From Lepisosteus oculatus (Eukaryota > Chordata > Actinopteri > Semionotiformes > Lepisosteidae): a stretch of DNA of 64,000 nucleotides. Shown piece by piece: positions 34,701 to 48,200 of the stretch (position 1 is the stretch's first letter; the number at the start of each line of letters is the position of its first letter). The stretch spans positions 15,092,001 through 15,156,000 of the forward strand of contig NC_090704.1 of assembly GCF_040954835.1 (NCBI RefSeq). Reading direction: 5' to 3'. Under the pieces are notes generated by a model that saw only the letters and a list, made by a program, of their open reading frames with translations, did not search any database and was not told the origin of the DNA. The translations under genes and the position numbers were made by a program.

Positions 34701-36199
34701 CTGAGTATACCTAAGCTGTTAGGGTTATATTATGTACATTTCCCGTTACACAATACCTTTTACCACAATTGCCTTATAACTGCAGATTATGGCTCCGTAT
34801 GGCTACAAGCCATTCATTTGTATAGGAATCCCAACCTTTTCAAGGTGAAGCATCACATGATGGACAGATAAGATACAGCCCAGCAGGTCTGATAAAATCT
34901 CCTGTTAGATGGCCTGCATTGGGTCTGTCCAAGAAAACGATGAATGCAGCCACTGTTGTAGTGGCTACAGCTGTCAGGGTATCAGCAACAATCTTAAGCA
35001 GGAAAAAGCCACTCTCGAAAACAAAACTCCAAGATGTCTTTGGGACTTTAGGTCGTTTTAAACATTTCAGATATAGAAAGCATCACCTAAGAGACAAAGG
35101 AGGTGTTTGTTCTGTTTTTGTGTTAATGCAATAATTCAAAATTTTATTCTGGGACTTAAAACAGTACTTTAATATCTTTAGTCACAAGCTTAATTGGTTT
35201 GCATGAATTTCACATTATCTTTCCATTAGGATTTTCAGAATCAGCTAAATGGATTAACAGAGACTTTCTCCAATTATTTGTCCATCAGGTTCCAGTAAGA
35301 GTTAACCGTACAAGTACAGAACAGAGTGACTAACTGACAGCTGTGCAGCTCACAACATTTTCAGGAAACACTTCATGAACATGATGCACTACAGATGTAA
35401 CAAGACTGATTAAGTGACCCCTTACATCACACACAGCTTTCTCATTACTCTATACAATACACAAAGACTTTGCATTCACTTTATCAAGTACAACCTCTGT
35501 GAAGAGGATAACACTACCAGTGCTGATATTTTGGCAAGAGGATGTCTGAAACATTTGTGGCTGTAGCTGAAGAGTCAATTAATTTCAAAATTCACAATTA
35601 TTTAAACACATGATCAGGTCAATAGCATTAAGCTTAAGGGTCACTCTTTAATTTAAGCCTGTGTTATAGAGGTCTAATACCTTATTATTTACATGATTAA
35701 TGATGATATAAACAGTTCTAGAAATTATTTCATACCCACAGGGTTAGAAGCATGATTTATGCTATAGTCAGGATTAGGTTTTTCTTACTAACATCAATTT
35801 TATCTACAGTAGAAGTTGGTTATCACAATCGTCATAATACTTTATAAACAGATTTCATTTATAAAGTTCTTAAAAATTCCATTTGCATTTCCTAAAGTGT
35901 TAGTAGTTTCAGACCTGTACATAATCATACAGTATTGTAAAAAGATATCTAAACTTAAGATGATTTTACTATTACAAAGTCCCAGTGCAATTCTATATTG
36001 CTAGTTTCTCACCGAGTTAGAACAGGGGGAAAAGACATTGGGAAGATGCTCATCTGGCAATTGTCCCCTCATCCATCAGCCTACCCCTTTCCTCTTTCAC
36101 ACTACAGAACAGATATACAGTGTGGCAAAGACCCCTCCTTGCACAGAGACTATCCTGGGGAGACCAGGAGGGAAAGAAACAGGACTCTGAAGGATTCCA

Positions 36200-36295
36200 T
36201 TACAGCTTTGCTTTTCCAGGTTGGAGCTGCAGATTCTGAAGTTTCATGGCCATACCCATGTTCCCCGTTATCTTCAGCTTTCCTTGGAAGAAGGC
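36200..36295 (-). CDS. SCP2: SCP2 coding exon 16 with PTS1
   Basis: 96 bp encoding [31 protein letters not shown] and TAA. The last three residues AKL are a peroxisomal targeting signal. Acceptor GTACAG. Confidence 0.95.
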   Translation of the reverse strand, partial: AFFQGKLKITGNMGMAMKLQNLQLQPGKAKL

Positions 36296-39200
36296 CTGTA
36301 CAGAGAGCAAAAGAGGAAGACAATGATTGTTATACAGAGCCTGTCAGGCCTCCCATGATCTATGTAACCGATTCTGCTTTCCTTTAAGGAATCAAATCCA
36401 GTTGTATCCACCTGTAATGGGTTACTGCACTTAACACCTAAAATAGTCATTAGGATTAGTGGATTCAGCAATTAGTGATAAAAATGACCACAATTCACAG
36501 CTCCACCTCACAGGCAGTAATGTGTGTTCTGTTTCTGGATAAAATCTTTTCATCACCACAACAAATGCAATTAAATATAAGCATCACAAAAATGTGAAAG
36601 AAAAGCATATAAACTCCAGACAGCAAGTAGGCATGATTAAAGGGTTAAGGTTACCCACTGGCCAGATTAAACAGAGACCAGAAATTGGGACATCAACATC
36701 AATGACAACAGCTTGCCGAAAAGCCCTAGGTCTTCAACATCACAACAGCAGCTTTTGAAGGTTATCTTTGCATGAATGATTGAAAGGTGAAACAAGATTA
36801 ACAGAGCAGACCTCATTTTCAAAACCTGCAGTTCATCCGGTCTGGAGAGTCTCTCAAAAATAAAAATATGCATGTAAACATAGTTTTGGAGATGTTATTT
36901 TTTTCAATAAAAATTATAATAGCTTTTTTTGTTTCCATACAGCCATGGCTGTGCATAAGGACTGCCTTTCTGAAAAGCCAGCAAAAAAGCAACATTTGTT
37001 TTAAGAGGTAATGCAGCATGTCTATATTCTAAAAACAATCACTGCAAGACCCAGGGAGGATAAGATGTGATAATAATGAATAGGTTTCTAATCAGACCAT
37101 TGGCAAGAGCAAACAGTAAATGTCACGAATCTGAGAAACACTGGGCATCTTTCAATACCAAGAGACCTTGGCCAGTGGGAAGTTAATTGTATCTATGAAC
37201 CATGCTGTAAAACTACATCACTTCGTAGCAAGTTACTGCAAAGAGCTTCAGCTAGGATGGATGGCACACTAGACCCCCAGAGATGAGGTAAACAAGATGC
37301 TGGCTATATAGCTTCCAGTCAGCATTAATCTAAAAGGCAACAGGAGGTACCCCGATATATCTTTTAATCAGAGTCTGAGAATAAGCTCTGACAGTCTCTA
37401 GAACAGCCTATATTCCCAATAAAACACAACTAGAAAATCACTTATTGAAAGAAAACAAAAATAAAATAATAAAAAACTATTTGTTAATACTTTAGGTTAA
37501 AAAGAAAAACTTGTTTTTAAACGGTGCTGAGCTAAACAGCTTAACAGACAACACCCAAGCAAGCTGCTGGTACGTTAAAGAAAAGAACAGAACAGGATAT
37601 TCTGGAATTCTGTCAGTGTGCCAGTAGCACATTCTGCAGGTCCAGAGGGACCTCCCTGACTGAGAAGTGTGTTTCCTGCCTGCCCCTGTGTCAAAGACAG
37701 GTGTGTACCCTTGACAAGGTGCAAGGGGGGTTCTGGCAGCAGCACAAAGGGTGCTAAGCCAAGACCTGTGAACACCGGGCCATGAAGGACAGGTCTGCTG
37801 CAAGTTCTTCTGTGCTGGTTTCAACACCGCTAGTTCACACAGACAGCTCTCAGACCACAACACCTTCTGATTGGCTCGTTATCTGAAGGTAGAACTGAAC
37901 AAGTGTAACTAACTAATTAGTATGGGTATGAAGTATGAACATACTGTAAATCAGGGAGCACTAGTGCTTGGATTCCCAGTTAACTCTAGATCAGCACTCC
38001 AAATGCAAAGGTGCATTCAATCCACTCCACTGCAGTATTGGCCCACTGCAATCAGCACCTTGACTGCTATACTGATCCCACTCCTTAAAAATTCAATAGG
38101 GAGCTACTTGCTACAAATCATTCAATGGCATGGATTGGAAGTGCCACCACTTAAGCCCTGTTCTAGACCACCCAATTCTGCACTGTCCCGCACCTGATCC
38201 ACAAAAAACCCATGAATAACATTTGTGAGAATTCATAACTTACAGTCTGAGGGTTCATCTTCCCAGTCATCAATGACAGCAAATCACTGTCAGACATTGT
38301 GATGGTACAGTCTGCTTTCTTAGCTGTGGAAAAAGAGAATAAAAATGTACATAAGATTGAAGTCTGGCAAATGCCTGTTGCATCTGCTATGGTGAGTGCC
38401 AAACCACATGGTTGCAAAGACTAAGAGTGGCAGGCTTTCACCAGATCCCATGAGATCTCATCCCCATCTGAAAACAGACACAGCAGGCTTTGATTGATTC
38501 TTCTGATATAAATTCTCATATGCATTCCAGCTCCTACAGCTGAACCAAGGGGAAGTCAGGCACAGCCAACATCTTGACTACACAGTTTTAATTAGGACCA
38601 AGGGAGACAGCCTCTAGCAATGTTTTATTAACCGGGAGCTTTCCTTAACAAAACAAAATAAATTTAAAATATAGCCATAAAACTTGGAAGAACTTGTAAT
38701 AGGACTTGTCTTCATTTCACATTAAAGAAAAATTAAGATATTGAACAGTTTAAAACTCCCATAATTTTTTTAGCTTTATCCTTTAAATGGGCCATTTAGT
38801 GGCACAAAAATAAAAATCTTTAAATTATCTAAAGTAACTTCAGCACCTTACAAACAGCTGGAACCAAGTGGTACTGTATATGCTGAAAGAGTTCAATGAG
38901 AAAAACAATTAAATTAAATTTTCATTTTTAAGAGCAGCATACATATGAATGAAGAAGGCCTGAAACAAGTTATTGGCAAAAGATGTATGTATACATTTAA
39001 AATAAACTGTTTAAACCACAACCTGTCTCTACAGGTTGGTAGCGTAACAACCAATGAGGAGCAAGATGGCTCACTTCACCTCAATCAATAGCCAAACCTG
39101 TTTCTTGCACAATAAAAAGGTCATTTTTAATAATAATAATTGCTTACACTTATATAGCACTTATCTGAAGAAGAGGTACAGCTTAATCACCAGGTGGTTG

Positions 39201-42200
39201 ATAAATATAGCTTTCTAGTTTGTTGCCATTTAATAATTGCTTACACTTATATACTGTAGCTCTTTTCTAGACACTCCACTCAAAGCACTTAACAGGTAAG
39301 GGGGACTCTCCTCCACCACCACCAATGTGTAGCCCCACATGGATGATGCGACGGCAGCCATAGTGTGCCAGAACGCTCACCACATGTTTTTTCTGCCATT
39401 GTTTCATTTAGGAGTAATTCCCCAGTGCTGTACTTTCCTTTCCTGACAGGAACGTGTGGTAAGGCGGGAGGAGGGGCCTGTGGACAGAAACATGAGCCCC
39501 AGACCTGTGTCAGTGTCCACGGAGCCTTTGCCATTCTTCACATCCACGATCCAGGTGGCCTCCTTGCCTGCAGGCCCATCCCTCACCTTGAATGCGAACA
39601 CCCCCCCGATCTTCTTCACAAACTGCTCTCCTTCCTGCAGCGTGAGAGGACAACATCGTGAAGGAACCACACCATTTCCCAGTTCTTATCTACAATAAAA
39701 CCACCCCTCTATTGCATTTCACGCATACAAACACTGTGCATTTAAACCAGGATCAGAAACATTCCAACACAAAAGAGAGCCAAAGCACTACATTTATAAC
39801 AAAAAGAATTAATGTGAATTAATTTCTGTCCATTCGGGTTGACTTTACTGGAGCAGAAATCTTTTTACTGTGAAAAATACATAGGAAAATGCTTCATTAA
39901 AACACAAAGTAAAAAATCAGGCTTTCATTAATTATCATTATTATTAAGCTAACACTTTCATCCTGAGTGAATCTGAGTAAAGTACCTTCCTCAAGGGTAC
40001 AATAGCACAAACCCTCTAGTGTCCTAACTACTACTCCAAACTTCTGCTCTAGTGCATAATGCTCAGATTTTCTCATACCCTTGAAATCCATATATTTACT
40101 ATGACACTACTTACTTAGATTTACAGTGATATTAACTATATACCGTATACTGTATACTTCCTGTATACTTTTAATAACTTCTTAATTTCTCATGAGAGAA
40201 TATGACTCCTCCTCCATACCTAAGCCCTCAGAAGCTTTCCTGCAACTCCAAGTTCGCAAAACTTAAGGCTTCAAGCTTTTGGCAATAATATTTTGGCAGT
40301 ACTTTGAAAGCTATCTGCCGCCTCATTTTCACCAAAAACATTGGCACCAGAGGATGTAAAACAACTTCAAAACAGAAAAGGTCCATTTACATCCTTTAAA
40401 GTCTAAATAAGGTAAGACCATACTGAGGAGTGCCATAATACCTCTAACAGGCCTTTTTGTCCACTGTTATTATCTCAATATGCTTAGCTTTAATAAGCTG
40501 TTAGGAAGCTCCTTTGACTGAGGAGACCCAATATAGAACAATGAGAGAGAACAATGCAGCTAGAACAGAAAGATTAACAAAAATAATAAGGGAAAATGAC
40601 AAGAAAGCCCCAGATGCTCAAGGGTTTTTTTTAATAATACACTATAAAACAGATACACATTGCTGGAACAAGATCAATCAGTTCAGTCTTCCACGTCAAA
40701 ACAAATTGTATAATGTAGTTTCCGTACCGACAGCATTACACACTTAACAGAAAATAACATCAAGCATTATGAGTCTGGTGAATGTAATTGTTAACCAGGA
40801 ATATATACAAAGAGTAGAAGACGAGACATTTTGAATGCCCTTCATAAGATTAAAATAAGACTCCCCACAGATACTGCGCATTTAAATCAGTTCTGCAGAA
40901 TTTGTAGCAATTTGTCACAAGTTTCAACTACCGTATATTTTACAATGTAAAAAGCACAAAACACAATAAATTAAATTAATACTTCAGAAGGTTTGTGATG
41001 CTAACGCAACAATTCCCATATGATGTGCACTTTATTTCTTTGAAACGTTACAAGTGAAGGTGCCTTGTGCAACTAAGTTCTCATCTGTGAGAGCCTGACA
41101 GATACTGCTTTTCCTACATTACTGGAGGTCAGTGGTGCTCTGCTGAGAAATTAACCTCTCCTTCCTGGATTAATGTTCTGGTTCTACAGAGACTGGCAAA
41201 TCAGGTTGACAGGCATGGTACAAAAAGCTTTTTTTTCATTTCATTCCCCAGTTTCTGTTGCAACATCTTCAGCAGACATATTTATACAAAATCACATGAA
41301 GAGTAGGGAAGACTGTTTTACTGAGTATGTACAGTAGTATTGTTAAAAAGTTAAAAAAACTTGATGGTGCACACAATTGTCTGAGACCATCAATAAACAT
41401 GTTTATGTGTTCAAAAATCGATTCCAAGACAGATAATGAATTCACAAATTAAATACTTTGTAAAACAATTTACATTTTACTTCGTCTACATGCCCAGTTT
41501 CGAAGTTTCGAAGGGACATATTAAAAATAAAATTTGACTTTTGCTCTGAATATAATTTTTATCAATACATTTACTACTGTATATTTAAAAAAGAATCAAT
41601 AAAAATATATAATAGACAATTTAGAATTAAAGAAATGATAAATAATTGGTAATCAGGCACTGTAGAAATTGCACTATAAGCATGGATGGAATATTATCAA
41701 GAATTACGGCTCTAAAATCATATATTTCCATTGGAAAACAACAGAAGTGTGGAAAGCACATCACCAGCACAGACTGTACATCCTGAAGCAGCAGGAGAGG
41801 ACACTGGTTGAATATGCCTCATGAGGCACTTAAGAACCTTAGAGGACCAGCCTCTCCCAATACTACATGATAGGGTATGAAAATATTTTAAAATAAGTAT
41901 CTGACAGACGTTTATATTTATATACATACAGTATTGCAAGCCATAGGTTTCTGAGTACTAGAAAATATTGAATGCATTCCTGGATTTTCATGCTAAATTA
42001 AATTTTAGTTACAGTTCTTTGAGAAAATGAATAGATTTACGGTGTAACATATTAAGAGAGGAACCATTCCTTAACTGTGGAGCTTTCCAATGCTGAATGT
42101 AATATGGACTGCCCTGAATCTCTGTTTGCCTTCCATTTCTTCTAAAAAAAAGGGAGTTTTGAGTTTTTACCTCTTCCAGTTTCTTCTCAATCTCCTTGAA

Positions 42201-45200
42201 AACAGCATAAGCCTTGAACCCCTCCAGTCCACCTGCCGCACTGGTGTGCACTGCCTGGATCCTCTGCGCTCTGGAATACCATGTGCAAATTAGACTTATG
42301 GTCTATAATTATTAGAACTATACTTACAAAGTGCTGTAATCAAGTGCAGATCATTCAGCCTATCTATCTCATATCTATCTAAATACTGTATATAAGGATC
42401 CTTACATATATTTTGTAAGCCTGACAATCAACCTTGCATAAAAGTTCAAAATAACTAAGCAACAAAGGAAATACTGATAGGGTGACCATCCTTAACAAAG
42501 CTTTAGTGCAATGCATTGAGAGTTGTGATGCGAGAAGGCCTTAAGAGCAAATATCAGAAGACCTCTTTGAAGACGCCTCTAGAGGTGGCCAGCTTGTTTA
42601 TAGATGGACAACCGTCTCCTCAGGTCAATTTTAGAAAACATTTTTTTCCCCTGGGATTGGTTATGTTTTGTGTGAAACAGACCAAGCATTGGTTTCTGTA
42701 GAGAAAACACGTCAAGGTTAGGAGCTGAGCTATTAAGGGCTAATACAGCTTATTTCCAACATCAAAAACATGCAAGTGACAGATGTAATTTTCGTCCCTT
42801 TATATAAAATTATGATCCATATCAAACACTTGTCACTGACCATAAAAACAAATTATCTGCAGTTAAAACTGTAAAACAACACAATTAACAAGTAATTTAT
42901 TTCAATATGTATTTTCATGCTCCTTTGTACTGCAATTTGTAGAGGAAACAAGATACTGGTACTTGAAGAATTTTACTGAGTACGATTTTCAATATTGAAT
43001 ATGTGATAAATAGCTCAGAATACATCTTTTGTCACAAGTTGTTTAAAACTCTTGTAAGTGCAGAAAGATTTTATTTGCACTGCCTGACTCTGAAGCTCGG
43101 TACTGAAGCTCACACAAAATAAAAGTGGAGTTTCAGAACCTAAGGGTTCCCTATGGGAAAAGCAACAGCAGCAGTTCCACAGTGAATTCCACACATGCCA
43201 CGCAGCCACACTTACACTAATGGGAAGTGACAAGGCAAAGGGTGGAGACAAAAGCGTACAAGACAAGAAAGACAAATACAGACAGAATAAACTCCTGGAT
43301 TAATGATTTCATTAACCTCTTGCTGGACAGATGTCAGCTCAGCTGTAGTGCAGGGATCCATTTTAAAATCAAATCAAGAGATGTTATGTTAAAATTGTAT
43401 AATGGTACCATTTGTACCAATTGTGGTACAAAACAGGCTTTTGCTCTTATCTGGAATTATTAGCAGCAATCAGATGCATTCTGCGAAATAAAGTAATGCC
43501 CAACACTGACAGGTGAATTACAAAGCAGACATACACAAAATCCAGGACTGAGTAGACATGTAGCAAATGAAATTTAATTTTGATAAAAGCAAAGTGATTC
43601 GCACAGGAAGTAGAAACATACAGCAGACACTGCATAGATGATCCAGAGCTGAAAGACATTAGGCATAAAAGGGAACCAGATTATATACAGTAGATTCTTC
43701 TACGTCCCTCAATTTGGGAAAGCAGTAACAAAGCCAAAATATTGCTTGGGTATACTGCAATTACAAGTCTGGAATTTAAATAATGTGAAGATATGCTCAG
43801 CCTTTATGATGCCTTTTGTAATATGATAGTGTTCCATTTTGATTGTAACATAAAATGTATATTACAAGCCTTAGAAAGAGCTGAAATAAGCGCAGACAAA
43901 AATATTCTCTACAATCCACTACATTTCACAAAAACATAAAGTTGAATGATAAGCACTGGTTCCTTCTCCTGCTTGTAAATGTTTGTAAATCTTGCATACT
44001 TTTGTTTGACTTAATTTAATGGCAGCAATAACTCTCCAATAAATTTGTTTCTGGAGGCACAAATGTGATAGAAATTTAACATTTAGTACACACTGTGTTT
44101 GCTAGTTAGTTTAAGTTTGAAGAAATGGTATTTGGCTTGCTGCACGCAACTTGGAAGAGCAGCCTTTTTTCAAAGAAAATATAAACACAAACCAAACTCT
44201 GCTGAGTGTTTCTATGCATTGATGTGGATTGCAAATTACTTTGTAGTGGCTCTGTGGCTAAGGATCTGCGCCTGTGGCTGAAAGGTTGCCGGTTCAAATC
44301 CCGCTGCCGGCAGAGGAATCCTACTCTGTTGGGCCCCTGAGCAAGGCCCTTAACCCCAACTGCTCCAGGGGAGCTGAACAATGGCTGACCCTGCGCTCTG
44401 ACCCCAGGCTCTCTCCCTATTTTTGTGTCTGTGTGTCTCATGGAGAGCAAGCTGGGGTATGTGAAAAGACAAATTGTATAGGGTTAATAAAGTGATGTTG
44501 TTGTTGTTATTATTATTATTATTATTATTATTAAGACACCTGAACACTGAAACGGGAAATGGTTTTCATTTGCATATTTTTGTTACAGGACAGTCCAGTT
44601 GACATGCTGGATTCACAAAAGAATATCATACATGAAACTTATACTGATAATAAACAGAATGCAACTGTCTTTATTAAATGTAATGAAAACATTGCACTTG
44701 TCTCACTACACGAAGAAACAGTATATTAAAATTCACGGTAATCTTATGTAACTTTAGACTTCAAAACAATGAACTCATTATGTCATCCCTTCTTGAACAC
44801 TGCTTCTCTAAGCCGATGACAGTGAGACTACTTACTTTGCATAAGGAGATGAATCGCGATTTTTTTTTGTCAGTTAGTCAAACTAATACTTTAGTACCTC
44901 ACCTTGTAACCTGAGGAAAACCCATTCTGTACAGAGTTACTACCACAGCTCCACCGATACCGATGTTGTGCTGCAACGCAACCTTTGCACCCGGAACTTG
45001 CCTCTTCCCAGCTTCCCCTCTGAGCTGCCAACAGAGCTCAGCACACTGTGCCAGACCTGCAAATCGAGCACAGAGAAAACAGCGTGAATAGTTAGCGACG
45101 CACAATTTATAACGAGAACGTACTGTATGGGTGAAATCACAAACTTTAAACTCGCCTTTCAATCCAGCCAGCCGCGCAGCTTTGTATTTGTATACACACT

Positions 45201-48200
45201 TTTACCCTCCCTTTTTGTTGGAAAATAATGCATAAAGAGAATTTTATTTTTAAAGCATTTAAAAATAACGTCATTCTATATGTATAAATAAGCCGTATAA
45301 CATGAGCCAGAACACACGTGCAAACTACATGGAAGTGCATTTAAAACTAAGAACGCGACAATTCTTTACACAAAGAGCTGAAGGGGTGTTGGACATCCTA
45401 CCCATAACAGTCATAACAGTCATTTATACAAAAAAAAATGACAAGGTGAAAGCCTTCAAAGTGAGGACAGGTTCACTTTACAACTACCCGAAAATCAACT
45501 TACCTAACCATGCCAATGCTATTACCGACAAAACCTTTATCCAGCAATATGAGTTGCAGCTGCACATTTCTTTTCTTAAAATATATTATAATACACTTCT
45601 ATTTCTGAGTTATTTTCAGGAAACCAAAATAACTTTTTTATTATTTTATATGTACTTATAGATATATGTCCACTGATTCTTGAGATAAGGTGAACAACAC
45701 ATTTTTTTAAATAAGGGAAATTGATGGGAAACAAATAATGAAAAACAATGAAAACATTTAAATGCTATTTTTTAGTATTTAAGTGTCATAAACAATTACA
45801 AGAGTGTCATCATCATTTGTCATCCACTCATCCATTTTCTGACTGCTTCATGCTATACAGAGTTGCAGGGGAGCCAGAACCTACTGGACACAAGACAGGA
45901 TCCAGCCTGGATGGGATGCCAGTCCTTCGTGGGGCACGCACTCACACCAGGAACAATGTTCGCAAAAGCCCATTAGCCTACCAGGATGTCTTTGGTCAGT
46001 GGAAGGACACTGAAGAACCAAGAGGAAACCCACATGGACACGGGAAGAACATGCAAACTCCACAAAGACAGCAACCCAGGGCTCAAGCAATGCTAACTAC
46101 TGCACCATCATGCCACCCAACTTAAAAATTCCTAACATCCATTTATGTAATAATACTCAATACAAGTTATCTATTCCCAGGCTTTGTGCTCTACTGTCTG
46201 AGAGGCAATACAAATATAAATTGGAATAATAGCTCTGGTGATGAAAAGGTATGATGGATTTTCTGAAATGAAAGACCTCTGCGTCAATTTTATGTGATGT
46301 TCCACTTACCTCACTTGGTTAAAGTGAATTATGATGTAATTGTGGTCTCTGCCTTCATGCAACATTTTTCTGAGTCTCTGTGATGAATTTAATTCACACT
46401 AAAACCCCCTGGACTGTTCAACCATGTAATAAAACTGTTCTGTTCTTTTTGTCACAGGAACAGCCTGGGTGGATTAGTTTTTTTGTTTTTTTAAACTGAA
46501 TGGCAGCATGATAGTCACTGTGGTGTTGCTAAAAAAAAGTCAAGAGTAAGATCAGAGCCACTGTAGTTTGCTTAGATATGCTTAGAATTACTGTACACTG
46601 TTATATTTAACAATAGCCTTTTAAAATGTAACAGTCTATAGTCAATAGCACTCTCTCTCACCTCCTGGACATTTTCCAGACCAGAAGAGCAGAACACAGA
46701 TCACGAATTCTAGCCAGATAGACAGCCCGCAGGGAGCAGCACCAAGACATTTGCAGGAGCACTGGCTTCAGATTATTAAACAAAACACACGTATATCAGT
46801 AATCACTAGCGAACACTTAATAATACTGATTAACCATATGCATGGCTGAAACCAACAAAGTCAGAGATCTCGGATTCTTGAACTTCTCGATATTTCTGTG
46901 AGTGGATGTCAAGGTCCAGTTCAGCAAACTAGATGTTGATTAAAATATTAGCCAACATCTAGTTTCATTAAGCAGCTGCAGAATGTGCACAACCTTTACA
47001 TTCCCTGCCGTACTCTCATGCCCATTGAAACAACTTCCTAAAAAACAATATATAATCTTCAATTATGACAAAAGCAAAATATAAAAAAAAAATACAGAAA
47101 ACTAAATCTAACTGCTGTGACTCATATTATCATCCATTTTTCATGCAAAATGTCTATTAACACGTATTTTACCTGACTGATCTTCTTCCTTGTTTAATTG
47201 TTTTTGCACTTGTTCCTTCATTTAAAAAATATCCCCACTTCAAGCACTTTGTATCCAACTTCAGAATGTAGTTTACATTTTAAACACTCTCTCATTAACT
47301 TGCTTTCAATTGTCTGTTCCCTAAATATGCATTATAATATTTTGATAGGTGATCAACACAGTACGAACAGACATGGGAAAAAACGATCAGTCTTTCCCGT
47401 ACAAAGTGCTTTTTCTTCTCCAGAAATGGAAGAAGAAAATGTCGGCTACACTTCAGGAAATACACCTGAATGAGAGCAGTGGTACAGGGCTTTAGCCCAC
47501 TACAAATCTCAATGAACTTTCTAGGACGGAAACAAATGCATGCAGAAATGCATTAAAACGCCAACAAAAACCAGAAGAAACAGTGGTACCCCTGGATGAG
47601 GGGTTGGAACTACTGGTCTATGATCATAAAAAATGCGGCCACTTTCATTCTAGTGAGACCTACTATTGCCACTTGCATTACATTTCCTCATCACACAAGC
47701 AATAAAAGATAAGTGATGACTCTTATCCGGAAGCAGCTGCAATGTGAATGTGTTTTTCTGACACAGTAATAAATGTCTAGGACAGGAAATCAGTAGAGAC
47801 CGATCTCAGCCTCATAGTGCCTGATGATTGTAATGTTTGTAGAGCATTAGACAGCATATATAAAACTTAGTCACTTTTAACAAGCACAGGTGTAATAATA
47901 AATTTAACAAGTGTATTGGGAGCTAAAGATCAAACACCACATTATCTGTTTACGTGGCCCATCTTCACAGAGCTCTCAGCAGGGTAAATTTGCGGAAACT
48001 TTACAACATCCTGTCTCCAAATGACACAAAGTGAGCAACAACGCAAACGGACAGCAAAGGATGAAATTTCTAGAGATGCTCAAGTGAGAAGAAAACACTG
48101 AAATAACAAAACAGATGGGGGGGAGGAAAGGACAGACCCAAAGAGTGTGTGTTTTTTTATGAAGGAAGGCTTTTGGCAGATGAATCGGTTTTAATGCCAG

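Larger units (their letters stand above)
25300..36199. other. PODN-SCP2 intergenic interval (PODN 5' flank, SCP2 3' flank)
   Basis: About 10.9 kb, AT-rich. I see no conserved coding exon. Contents noted: a GA-rich stretch (27868-27924), a duplicated roughly 48-bp segment (28842 and 29681), and a LINE reverse-transcriptase remnant (31530-31740). The PODN promoter and any noncoding 5' exon should be here but cannot be placed. SCP2 3'UTR should occupy the right end; a minus-strand AATAAA (TTTATT at 35143-35148) is one candidate end. Confidence 0.5.

Noticed and set aside
44492-44534. TTG/TTA repeat considered as a CRISPR-like or tandem-repeat system
   Set aside because: It is a simple trinucleotide microsatellite at a SINE tail. 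No spaced repeat array exists in the window.
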